DNA of 64,000 bases from Paludibacteraceae bacterium (GTDB lineage Bacteria; Bacteroidota; Bacteroidia; Bacteroidales; Paludibacteraceae): NCBI GenBank assembly GCA_016297215.1, contig JAEDGZ010000001.1, positions 70,179 through 134,178 on the forward strand, in the 5' to 3' direction. Under the pieces are notes generated by a model that made no database searches, was not told the DNA's origin, and saw only the letters and a program-made list of their open reading frames with translations. Positions 7,669 through 15,135 of this stretch are shown here, piece by piece (the first letter of the stretch is position 1; each line of letters starts with the position of its first letter). Position numbers and translations under genes: made by a program.

Positions 7669-9036
7669 GTGCTTCCCTTGGATTTCATAGACAGTATGCG
7701 TGCGCAGTTAGGCGCCGAGGCGGACGATTTGTTTCGTGCGCTGGAGGGCGATGCGCCTACGAGCATACGGCTGAACACCAAGATGGATGTGCTCACTTTC
7801 CCCTGCGATACCGAGGAGGTGCCGTGGCATATCGACGGCTACTATCTCTCCGAGCGCCCGCCTTTCACGCTCGACCCGCTCTTCCACGCCGGCTGCTACT
7901 ACGTGCAGGAGGCGAGTTCGATGTTCGTGCAGGAAGTCCTCGAGCAGTACGTGCCCCAAGACAGCATCGTGCTGGACCTGTGCGCCGCCCCGGGAGGCAA
8001 AAGCACACTCATCAGCGAGTATCTTGGCGACAAAGGGCTGCTGCTGAGCAACGAAGTGGTGCGCCAACGCGTCTTCATCCTCTCCGAGAACATACAGAAA
8101 TGGGGCAACGGCAACACCGTCGTAACCCACAACACCCCCGCCGAGTACGGCGAGAAATGCGAGAGTATGTTCGATTGTATCTTGGTGGACGCGCCCTGCT
8201 CCGGCGAGGGGATGTTCCGCAAAGACCCCGCCTCGCGCGAGGAGTGGAGCCTCAAGAACGTGCGGATGTGCGCCGAGCGGCAACGCAGTATCCTGATGGA
8301 TGTGTGGGACGCGCTCAAGCCCGGCGGCATACTCATCTACAGCACCTGTACTTTCAACCGCGAGGAAGATGAAAGCAACGCCGAGTGGATAGCCGACTCG
8401 CTCGGAGCCGAGGTGCTACCGATAGAGTACGACAACACATGGGGTATCGTAGAAGGCACCGTCGGCTACCATTTCTACCCCCACCGCGCCAAAGGCGAAG
8501 GCTTCTACATCGCTGCCCTGCGCAAGCACGGCGCATGGCCCGTAGGGCTCGCAGGCATACCCGCCAAAGCACTCCGCACCGAGAAAAACAACAAGAAGAA
8601 GTCCCCCGCCTTCCCCGCGGAGTACGAGAAAGAGATGCGCTCGTGGCTGCAGCACCCCGACCACTGGGCAATACGGCAGAACGACCGTTTCGCCACTGCC
8701 TATCCCGCTAAGTTCAAGGAGGTGATTGACTACTTCGCAGCGCACTTCACCTGTATCTCCACCGGCTTTGGCTTGGGCGAGGAGCGCGGCAAGCGTATCG
8801 CGCCGCAACACAGCCTCAGCATGGCGAAAGACCTCCGCCGCGAAGCGTTCCCCCAAGTGGAACTCACCCGCGAGCAGGCGCTCGACTATCTGCGTACCGC
8901 CGCCCTCGTACTGCCCAACGCACCGATGGGTGTGCTCCTGCTGACCTACGAGAATGTACCCCTCGGCTTCGCGAAGAACGTAGGCAACCGCCTGAACAAC
9001 CTCTACCCCAACGAGTGGCGCATCCGCTACCAATAA
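7669..9036 (+). CDS. NOL1/NOP2/sun family RNA m5C methyltransferase (RsmF-like)
   Basis: This 455-residue protein should methylate cytosine C5 in rRNA using S-adenosylmethionine. It shows the N-terminal TSIRLN and YYVQEASSMFV blocks, the SAM motif LDLCAAPGGKST (about residue 104), DAPCSGEGMFRKDP with the first cysteine (about 175), and IYSTCTFNREEDE with the catalytic cysteine (about 228). The C-terminal part with HSLSMAKDL and WRIRYQ is the RsmF/YebU-type PUA-like extension, so 16S rRNA is the likely target. The start is GTG at 7669. It has its own promoter and is followed by a strong terminator. Confidence 0.92.
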   Translation: MLPLDFIDSMRAQLGAEADDLFRALEGDAPTSIRLNTKMDVLTFPCDTEEVPWHIDGYYLSERPPFTLDPLFHAGCYYVQEASSMFVQEVLEQYVPQDSIVLDLCAAPGGKSTLISEYLGDKGLLLSNEVVRQRVFILSENIQKWGNGNTVVTHNTPAEYGEKCESMFDCILVDAPCSGEGMFRKDPASREEWSLKNVRMCAERQRSILMDVWDALKPGGILIYSTCTFNREEDESNAEWIADSLGAEVLPIEYDNTWGIVEGTVGYHFYPHRAKGEGFYIAALRKHGAWPVGLAGIPAKALRTEKNNKKKSPAFPAEYEKEMRSWLQHPDHWAIRQNDRFATAYPAKFKEVIDYFAAHFTCISTGFGLGEERGKRIAPQHSLSMAKDLRREAFPQVELTREQALDYLRTAALVLPNAPMGVLLLTYENVPLGFAKNVGNRLNNLYPNEWRIRYQ

Positions 9037-9055
9037 CCCCCGAGAATATAGCAAT

Positions 9056-9100
9056 AAAAAATCCATAACGATGCACTGCAAAGTTATGGATTTTTATTTT
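9056..9100. terminator. Terminator after the RsmF-like gene
   Basis: The arms AAAAATCCATAAC (9057-9069) and GTTATGGATTTTT (9083-9095) enclose a 13-base loop and are followed by TATTTT. The A-rich left arm makes it usable in both directions. Confidence 0.88.
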
Positions 9101-9137
9101 GTACATAGAGAAATACGCAACAGAGTTATGCTGAACC

Positions 9138-9166
9138 ACCGGGGACGCAGGCGTCTCGCCTGCGGA
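9138..9166. repeat. Hairpin palindrome (GCAGGCG-CGCCTGC family)
   Basis: GGGGACGCAGGCGTCTCGCC starts the unit, which ends in TGCGGAC. Other members are at 6789, 19335, 36.60, 41.15, 43.69, 43.81, 43.97, 50.37, 54.52 and 55.44 kb. Confidence 0.88.
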
Positions 9167-9247
9167 CAAGGCGAAAGCCTTGCTTGTGTCAACGATTTCA
9201 CTCATTCACTGATTCGCGCATCCTTGTATGCTCAACTAATGTAAAAG

Positions 9248-9276
9248 CCAGCCTGCTTGGATGGGAAACAGGCTGG
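9248..9276 (-). terminator. Hairpin after the DUF262-HNH gene
   Basis: CCAGCCTG (9248-9255) and CAGGCTGG (9269-9276) form an 8-base perfect stem 45 bases after the stop of the nuclease gene. There is no T-run on the minus strand, so its use as a terminator is a guess. Confidence 0.45.
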
Positions 9277-9320
9277 GGGGGACAAATTGAGTTGTCGAGG
9301 GATTGAGCGGGCGAAAGAGA

Positions 9321-10448
9321 CTATTTGCTGCTTTTAGTTCGATTACAATGTCGGCAGAGCATTTGACAATTCTCTTTTATCGTTTTGCCTCCTTTTGCCC
9401 ATGGAATGATATGGTCGGCTTCCATTTCATCAAATGCAAATTCATGGTCATGTCCATTCGGGCAGGTTGGATTGGCACAGTGGTGTTGCTGTTCTTCATA
9501 GACCTCCAATGCTGTATTCTCGTCAAAAGCACGCAGGCCAAGGTGCTGCTCGTTGCCGTCTAACACATACCATAGAATACCTTTCTTATTGGAAATTTCA
9601 CCATCCTTAAGAAGTTTGGAAATCCGTTGCTCTAACTGTTTACCATCAATCTCATCTTTGCCATGCAAGCGATACATCTCTCCCCAATCGGTGGCGGTGT
9701 ATAGTTTCTCGTGCTTGCCTACAAATTTGGCTTTTGCCCAACTGACCACTTGTCCAAAATAGAGCCACAAGCCGTCCGCATTGCTTTCGTGTTGGTGTTC
9801 AGCCATATACTGCTCGATGGATTGGTTCTTTAATTTCGCCATCCACGAGATAACCATTTCTAATCCTTCTTGCCGATTCCAAGTCTTGGAGATATACCCA
9901 TCGCTCATACGCTTGGCAGCACAGTTGTTGCGAGAAAAATAGCGTTTGGCATCAGTCAGCCACGACCCTGCATATACCGCATTTCGTATTTCCTGTTGGC
10001 GGAGTTGAAGTCCTGCTATATTGATTACTTGAAACCACTCTAATTTCTCTGTGTCTGTTCCGTTTTGGCAGAGATAGACATCCAATTCGTAGTTGAGGAA
10101 CTGCTCACGCTCTTTGTTATCCAAATTGACAAAGCCTTTGAGATTGCCTTTCCAATTGATGGAATACTCGCCTGAGAAATACTTGCAGATGGAGAGTGTG
10201 CGTTGCTGTCCGTCCATTACTTCGTATGTACCATCTTCTTTGACTACCCAATACATCACATTGAGCGGATATCCTTTAGAGATAGTGTCAATAACTGCTT
10301 TCTCTTGTTTCTCGTCATAGACGAACTCGCGTTGATACTTAGGACGGATGTCTAACTTTCCGTGATAGCCAACAACACCTTCTTCATCGCTGTCGCGATA
10401 GCCGTCCACAAGGTCGCGGACTAATACGGTGGTCTTCTTTATTTCCAT
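9321..10448 (-). CDS. DUF262 and HNH endonuclease protein (GmrSD-like), probable restriction subunit
   Basis: The 375-residue product has an N-terminal DUF262 (ParB-like NTPase) domain with PKYQREFVYDEKQEKAVIDT (about 35-55) and the signature VMDGQQRTLSI (about 77-87). It ends in an HNH nuclease: two CxxC-like pairs (CANPTCPNGHDHE and CRHCNRTKS) around EADHIIPWAKGGKT (about 345-358). DUF262 plus HNH is the layout of GmrSD-type modification-dependent enzymes and related defence nucleases. It lies 3 bases after the EcoRI-type methyltransferase gene, so the two are surely cotranscribed and probably coupled. I infer that it is the cutting partner of that methyltransferase; a type IV enzyme merely adjacent to it is the alternative. 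Confidence 0.85.
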   Translation of the reverse strand: MEIKKTTVLVRDLVDGYRDSDEEGVVGYHGKLDIRPKYQREFVYDEKQEKAVIDTISKGYPLNVMYWVVKEDGTYEVMDGQQRTLSICKYFSGEYSINWKGNLKGFVNLDNKEREQFLNYELDVYLCQNGTDTEKLEWFQVINIAGLQLRQQEIRNAVYAGSWLTDAKRYFSRNNCAAKRMSDGYISKTWNRQEGLEMVISWMAKLKNQSIEQYMAEHQHESNADGLWLYFGQVVSWAKAKFVGKHEKLYTATDWGEMYRLHGKDEIDGKQLEQRISKLLKDGEISNKKGILWYVLDGNEQHLGLRAFDENTALEVYEEQQHHCANPTCPNGHDHEFAFDEMEADHIIPWAKGGKTIKENCQMLCRHCNRTKSSK

Positions 10449-10451
10449 GGT

Positions 10452-11609
10452 TTATTGTTTTTTGCGAATGAATACTCTACTATAAGTTGCAGATAAAATT
10501 TCTCCATTAGGACCGACTGAAAAATCACTATTCCCTTTGATTCGTACTTTTGGTGTCATTTTATCTCTTAATGCCCCTGACCCTGATTCGCTTACGCCAT
10601 CCGGTTTATAAAATTTATATCCTAATTCCTTATAGTTTTTATCTATGCGACATGGCGTGTCATCATAACTTGAACTACCTATAATCTCAAATTGTTCAGG
10701 ATTTAATTTATCTAAGAAAGTAATAGGTACTCCCATTATACCATCATAATCACATGGAATATCATTGTATGGGCACACATCTATTGCATCATAATTATCG
10801 TACCTTGGGTAGTCTTCTGGAGTATAGTGCTTAATACATATCAGTTCTTCATTATGTTTTGATACGGGAAGGTTGGTGTACCAACATGAGGACGCAACAC
10901 GGGCAACTTTTCTTCCGTTTTCTAAATGATGATATTGTTCATAAGAATCAGGAATATAGAAAAACATACCCACATTAAAATTGGTGTAGCCTGTTCGTAT
11001 CTTGTTATCTTTGAATAAAGGGAATATTTCTTTGTACGAAAATGCGCCAGTATTTCCAATTATCAAGAATTTCTTGTCGTATTTGACAAGTTGGGCTACA
11101 TATTCACGGAATAGTGAGAAAGGTGGATTAGTAACCACTATGTCGGCTTGCTTTAGTAGTTCCACACATTCTGCAGAACGGAAATCGCCATTCCCTTTTA
11201 GTGGTTGCATAATATTCTTGTCGCTCTGCAACAATAATTGCACGTCAGACAAGTCTGTTGCACCATTTCCGTCCAAATCAGGGATTTCAGTTATCTCCAC
11301 TTTGTAGGCAACTTTCTTGGGAGATGTGTTTTCTTTCAACTCAAAAAATAACGGTAACTCTAACCCCGAAATGGGGGAGCCATCGTAGCAAGTAGCCATC
11401 AGTTTTTTAAGACCAAGAGCATTGAAGTTAAGAGCAAAATACTTGAAGAAATTGCTTTCGTAGGGGTCATCGCAGTTGCAAAGAACAATCTTGTTTTTGA
11501 AATACTCGCGGTAATGCGATAACTCTTTTTCGATGTCAGAGAGTTGGGTGTAGAACTCGTCCTTTTTGTTTCTGTTGGCTGCATGGAGCGCTGTGTTGGT
11601 GTTTGCCAT
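10452..11609 (-). CDS. EcoRI-family adenine-specific DNA methyltransferase
   Basis: The 385-residue protein resembles the EcoRI modification methylase family: NRNKKDEFYTQLSDIEKEL at residues 13-31, IVLCNCDDPYESNFFKYF near 42-59, and the amino-methyltransferase motif IV in VVTNPPFSLFREYV (about 160). RIDKNYKELGYKFY and a basic C-terminus (RVFIRKKQ) follow. It should transfer methyl from S-adenosylmethionine to N6 of adenine; the site cannot be read from sequence. The gene is clearly more AT-rich than its neighbours, which suggests recent transfer. Start ATG at 11609 sits directly after an 11-base-arm palindrome. The DUF262-HNH gene follows after 3 bases. Confidence 0.9.
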   Translation of the reverse strand: MANTNTALHAANRNKKDEFYTQLSDIEKELSHYREYFKNKIVLCNCDDPYESNFFKYFALNFNALGLKKLMATCYDGSPISGLELPLFFELKENTSPKKVAYKVEITEIPDLDGNGATDLSDVQLLLQSDKNIMQPLKGNGDFRSAECVELLKQADIVVTNPPFSLFREYVAQLVKYDKKFLIIGNTGAFSYKEIFPLFKDNKIRTGYTNFNVGMFFYIPDSYEQYHHLENGRKVARVASSCWYTNLPVSKHNEELICIKHYTPEDYPRYDNYDAIDVCPYNDIPCDYDGIMGVPITFLDKLNPEQFEIIGSSSYDDTPCRIDKNYKELGYKFYKPDGVSESGSGALRDKMTPKVRIKGNSDFSVGPNGEILSATYSRVFIRKKQ

Positions 11610-11610
11610 A

Positions 11611-11642
11611 GATTGATAGTAGATTTACGCATACTATCAATC
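11611..11642. promoter_or_regulatory. Operator-like palindrome at the methyltransferase start
   Basis: GATTGATAGTA (11611-11621) and TACTATCAATC (11632-11642) are perfect 11-base arms around a 10-base spacer, beginning one base before the start codon. The spacing of arm centres is about two helical turns, as for a dimeric repressor; a leader-RNA hairpin hiding the start is the other reading. No separate controller gene is present, so the methyltransferase could regulate itself. Confidence 0.65.
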
Positions 11643-11670
11643 AAAACGAAAATAGGTGGAATTTACCACT

Positions 11671-11832
11671 CGTATTCAGGAAAAGCGTCGGATTGCAAAC
11701 CTTCACCAAAGTAGATAAATTCACACCTACAGGTATGAACATTTACCATTACTTTGGTTTAGTGAGCAAAACGCTCCTAAATACAACTATTCGCTTTTAT
11801 TCAAAATAGTTTCCGACGCTTTTTTGAATACG
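11671..11832. repeat. Nested concentric inverted repeats upstream of the methyltransferase
   Basis: Outer arms at 11671-11692 and 11812-11832 share CGTATTCA and AAAAGCGTCGGA with one bulge. Inside lies ACCAAAGTA (about 11703-11711) facing TACTTTGGT (about 11749-11757), and at the centre a near-palindrome TTCACACCTACAGGTATGAA. The three levels share one centre region only roughly. It looks like a small non-coding mobile element or a structured RNA; no ORF is visible. Confidence 0.65.
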
Positions 11833-11880
11833 AATAATAGTAATGCTTTATAATATTTAATCAGCGCATGCTTGCGCTTG

Positions 11881-11912
11881 TCTTTATGTCTTTAAGTCTT
11901 TATGTCTTTTTC
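11881..11912. repeat. 8-base array (TCTTTATG/TCTTTAAG)
   Basis: Four tandem 8-mers end in TCTTTTTC. They lie in the non-coding stretch 11833-12064, in which I see no gene; the rest of it is the palindrome GCGCATGCTTGCGC at about 11865 and unremarkable sequence. Confidence 0.7.
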
Positions 11913-12064
11913 TTCTTCCTCGGAGTGCTCGGAAGCACCGCTCGATGTAATTACGATAATATCTTTTTTACCATTTTGCGCAGTTCGGCTTTTTATGCCG
12001 TAGGCAAATGTGTGTGTTATGTTGAAGACACGTAGTAAAATTTCCGCTATAGCCTCTATAACTG

Positions 12065-13354
12065 CTATCCTCTATTACTTCCTCCGCTTTTTTTGCTGCG
12101 ATTCCCGCTTCTGCCGTTGCGCCCGCCTCGGGGACTATGCCCACCGCGTCCTCTGCCGCGTCCGTTACCGTGCCCGCCGCCTCTGCTGCCGCGGGCGGCG
12201 TAGTCGGCATCCGTGGGGGCGGCGCCCAAGGACTCGGGGAGGGGGATTTGGTCTATCGTCTTCTTCAGGAACTGCTCAATGCGGCGGAACGCCTGCGCGT
12301 CGTTCGGACTGACCAGCGTAACCGACTCGCCGGAGTTCTCCGCACGTGCCGTGCGCCCGATACGGTGCACGTAGTCCTCCACGTCGCGGGGCACATCGTA
12401 GTTGATAACCAGCGGGATATCATCCACGTCTATGCCGCGCGAGACGATGTCCGTCGCTACCAACACATCCACCTTGCCGTTGCGGAAATCGAGCATCACC
12501 TCGTCGCGTTCTTTCTGCTCAAGGTCGGAGTACATCGCCCGCGCCTCTATCTTCTGCTGCCGCAAGGCGCGGGTCAGGTCGCGCACTTTCTGCTTCTTCC
12601 CCACGAAGAGTATCACTTTCTTGAGGTTCCTGCCTTTCAGGAGTTCCACCACCATCGCGGTCTTCTGCGGTTCGTAGAGCCGCACCGCCTGCTGGTGGAT
12701 GGTCTCAGGCGGGCGCGAGACGGCTATCTGCACCTCCTCGGGGTCGTGCATGATGGCTTTCGCCATCTCGCGAATCTTCGGCGGCATAGTCGCGGAGAAC
12801 ATGATGGTCTGCCGGTCTTTGGGCAGCCGCTTCACCACGGTCATGATATCGTCGTAGAAACCCATGTCGAGCATGCGGTCTGCCTCGTCTAAGATAAAGT
12901 ATTTCACGCCGGAGAAATCGATATCGTAGATGTTCATCTGGCTCAGGAGTCGCCCGGGTGTGGCGATGACGATGTCCGCGCCGCGCTGCAAGCCCGCTAC
13001 CTGCGTGCCCCACGCGCCGCCGTCGTTGCCGCCGTATATCGCCACGGAAGAGAACGGCACATAGAACCCGAAGCCCTCCATCTGCTGGTCAATCTGCTGC
13101 GCCAACTCGCGCGTAGGTGCCATGATGATGGCGTTCAGTTTGTTCGGGTCATGGTTGTCGTACTCTAAGTTGGTGAGCAGCGGCAGGATATACGCCGCCG
13201 TCTTGCCCGTGCCGGTCTGTGCACAGGAAATCACATCCTTTCCTTGCAGGATGATGGGTATGGTCTGTTCTTGCACGGGCGTGCAGGTGTCGAAGTGCAT
13301 GTCCCACAACGCATCCAGCACCCCGTCCGATAAAGCTAATTCGTCGAAAAACAT
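12065..13354 (-). CDS. DEAD-box ATP-dependent RNA helicase (RhlE-like)
   Basis: The 429-residue helicase has all motifs in order: the Q motif (TPVQEQTIP, about 25), AQTGTGKTAAY (motif I), PTRELAQQ (Ia), TPGRLL (Ib), LDEADRMLDMGF (II), FSATMP (III), VLVATDIVSRGIDVDD (V) and YVHRIGRTAR (VI). From about residue 380 the tail is basic and rich in Gly/Arg/Ser (RGGGHGNGRGRGRGG), a typical unordered RNA-binding tail. It should unwind short RNA duplexes in ribosome assembly or RNA decay. The tail is GC-rich and low in complexity, so its exact length may be assembly-sensitive. Confidence 0.95.
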   Translation of the reverse strand: MFFDELALSDGVLDALWDMHFDTCTPVQEQTIPIILQGKDVISCAQTGTGKTAAYILPLLTNLEYDNHDPNKLNAIIMAPTRELAQQIDQQMEGFGFYVPFSSVAIYGGNDGGAWGTQVAGLQRGADIVIATPGRLLSQMNIYDIDFSGVKYFILDEADRMLDMGFYDDIMTVVKRLPKDRQTIMFSATMPPKIREMAKAIMHDPEEVQIAVSRPPETIHQQAVRLYEPQKTAMVVELLKGRNLKKVILFVGKKQKVRDLTRALRQQKIEARAMYSDLEQKERDEVMLDFRNGKVDVLVATDIVSRGIDVDDIPLVINYDVPRDVEDYVHRIGRTARAENSGESVTLVSPNDAQAFRRIEQFLKKTIDQIPLPESLGAAPTDADYAARGSRGGGHGNGRGRGRGGHSPRGGRNGRSGNRSKKSGGSNRG

Positions 13355-13385
13355 GGGTTAATGAGTAAGTAGGTAGTTCGGTTTT

Positions 13386-13456
13386 AGTAATGAATTAATG
13401 GTTAATGCTTGCATCCCGACTTGTCGGGATTACACGGAAATTATATGTTAAAGAAA
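13386..13456. repeat. Copy of the 100-base repeat interrupted by a palindrome
   Basis: The ends TAATGAATTAATG (13388) and TTATATGTTAAAGAAA (13441) match the repeat at 35.49, 43.74 and 43.87 kb, but the middle is replaced by a segment holding ATCCCGACTTGTCGGGAT (13413-13430), a near-perfect hairpin. This looks like one small repeat inserted into another. The hairpin may also serve as transcript end for the epimerase gene... it lies downstream of that gene's stop on the minus strand. Confidence 0.6.
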
Positions 13457-13458
13457 GG

Positions 13459-14985
13459 TTATTTCTCCCAGCCGTTGAAGACCTCGGGACCGTAGGTGTT
13501 GTCCTCCGTGGGGTCGTGGAGGGGTGCCCACAGTTGGGCGAAGAAGGGGTTCTCGCGGGCTATCTTATCCCACTGCCAAGGGCGCGGGTTCGGCTCGTCG
13601 GCGTAGGGATAAGGCATGCACTCGGGGCACCAGTGTCCGCCCAGCAGGACGAGTCGGGGCGATGCCGTGAAGCGGTGTCCCTCGGCGCACTCCCATTCCA
13701 ACGGCGTGTCCCAGTCGCCTTGCACCATGCTCTCCGACAGGCACTTACCTCCACGGAACGCGGCGGCACGCTGCATGTCTTCGATGGTGAAGAGGGCTTG
13801 GGGTTTCTGTTCGTCATAGCCGTGGTCAAGCCGCACGACGGTGTCCGATGGGTGCGAGGTGTCGAAATGTTTCCAGTCGGGGATGGCGCGATACGCCTCG
13901 AGCGAGCCGTAGTAGGCGTGGATGCGGGGCGTTACGTTATGCTTTATCCACCACTGCGTGCCGTGCTCCTCCGAGCATGCCATGGCGTACATCGCCAGTT
14001 TGACGCAGTGGGGGAAGAGTTTGGCTATCTTGGTCTTGGAGGCGAACTTGATGAGCGAGGGGATGGAGTCGCCCTGCGCCAGTTGGCGGAAATAGTCGCG
14101 GATGGGGATGTTCGCACGGAAATGCAGGTAGTTCTCGAGGCGGTCGCCGTCGATATACCACATGCCGTGGAAGTTGCGGGTGGTGAACCACTTAGGCTCA
14201 AATATCTGCTCGGGTTGCGGGCAACCTATCGCCTCCAAGAGCAGGCACTCGAACTCGTAGTTGCTGATGCGATAGTCCTTGCCGGAACCAATATTGTAGT
14301 AGTTCTTCCAGAACTCCTCGGGCACCTCGGGGCGGCACACGCGCTCCAGCAGTCGCCCGCTGTCTTCCACCGTCGCCCACTCCAGCACGCCGCGGATAGG
14401 CACGTGGAACATGATAGGGTCGTAGTTGTTGAGGATGGCAGGGTAGAGGATACCCGATTGGCGCAAGCTGACCCAACGCTTGATAGGCGAACCCGTGATG
14501 ATTCGCTCGCCCATGGCTTTGGTCAGTCCGTAGTGGTCGTATGCCGAGACGCATATAGGGTCGCCGGCGCGTCCCCAGTGGAGCGGCTCGCGGCGGTCGC
14601 CCATCTGCGCAACGCTACCGATATAGACCACCTTCGGCTGCTTCTCCTCGGGCTGCGCCAAGACAGCATCGCGCACGTACTCTGCGGCGGCGATATTCGT
14701 CTTGCGCGTGGCGCGCGGACGATAGTCGGCTTGCGGCGACACCATGCCGCCCACGTGCAGGACGATGTCCGCACCCGTTACGCCGCGCAGCACGTCCTCA
14801 TAGCGCGTCAGGTCGCCCCAGATAATCTCCACGCGGTCGGCATAGGGGGCGAGTTTCTCTTTGTTCTTCGCACTCGGGCGTGCTAAAATACGCAGGTGGT
14901 ATTGTTCGGGATAGCGCAGGATTTCTTGCATACCTGCCCACCCCATAGTGCCCGTGGCACCGGTAAGGAATACGGTAGTTTTCAT
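13459..14985 (-). CDS. NAD-dependent epimerase/dehydratase with C-terminal zinc-ribbon-like region
   Basis: The 508-residue protein begins with the extended-SDR nucleotide motif TGATGTMGWAG (residues 8-18), has YIGSVAQMG (about 120), and the catalytic YxxxK as YGLTK (about 153-157). The first 330 residues would be a usual sugar-nucleotide or carbonyl epimerase/reductase. The rest is unusual: residues about 425-460 read WECAEGHRFTASPRLVLLGG and then HWCPEC, a Cys-x2-3-Gly-His and Cys-x2-Cys pattern like small zinc ribbons found in other proteins. Substrate unknown. A TACCTTTG on the minus strand at 15095-15088 could be its promoter, although no clear -33 element is seen. Confidence 0.82.
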   Translation of the reverse strand: MKTTVFLTGATGTMGWAGMQEILRYPEQYHLRILARPSAKNKEKLAPYADRVEIIWGDLTRYEDVLRGVTGADIVLHVGGMVSPQADYRPRATRKTNIAAAEYVRDAVLAQPEEKQPKVVYIGSVAQMGDRREPLHWGRAGDPICVSAYDHYGLTKAMGERIITGSPIKRWVSLRQSGILYPAILNNYDPIMFHVPIRGVLEWATVEDSGRLLERVCRPEVPEEFWKNYYNIGSGKDYRISNYEFECLLLEAIGCPQPEQIFEPKWFTTRNFHGMWYIDGDRLENYLHFRANIPIRDYFRQLAQGDSIPSLIKFASKTKIAKLFPHCVKLAMYAMACSEEHGTQWWIKHNVTPRIHAYYGSLEAYRAIPDWKHFDTSHPSDTVVRLDHGYDEQKPQALFTIEDMQRAAAFRGGKCLSESMVQGDWDTPLEWECAEGHRFTASPRLVLLGGHWCPECMPYPYADEPNPRPWQWDKIARENPFFAQLWAPLHDPTEDNTYGPEVFNGWEK

Positions 14986-14997
14986 TTCTGCTTGGAT

Positions 14998-15130
14998 AAA
15001 GGATAAAGGATGAAAGATAAAAGACTAAATAGTTTCTTTGGATGAAAGATAAAAGACTAAATAGTTTCGACTATACGATTTCAAACACAAAGGTAATAAG
15101 TCCTTTATCCTGTGTCCTTTATCTTTTATC
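14998..15130. repeat. GGATAAA/GGATGAA heptamer arrays
   Basis: Arrays of GGATAAA, GGATGAA and AGATAAA heptamers (14998-15065) include two copies of AAGACTAAATAGTTTC; the complementary TCCTTTA type is at 15106-15130. The same class sits inside gyrB and mutL and at 31.15-31.34 kb. Confidence 0.85.
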
Positions 15131-15135
15131 CTAAA

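Noticed and set aside
13405..14886. 493-residue open frame opposite the epimerase gene
   Set aside because: Antisense shadow of a GC-rich gene; the minus strand has clear SDR motifs.
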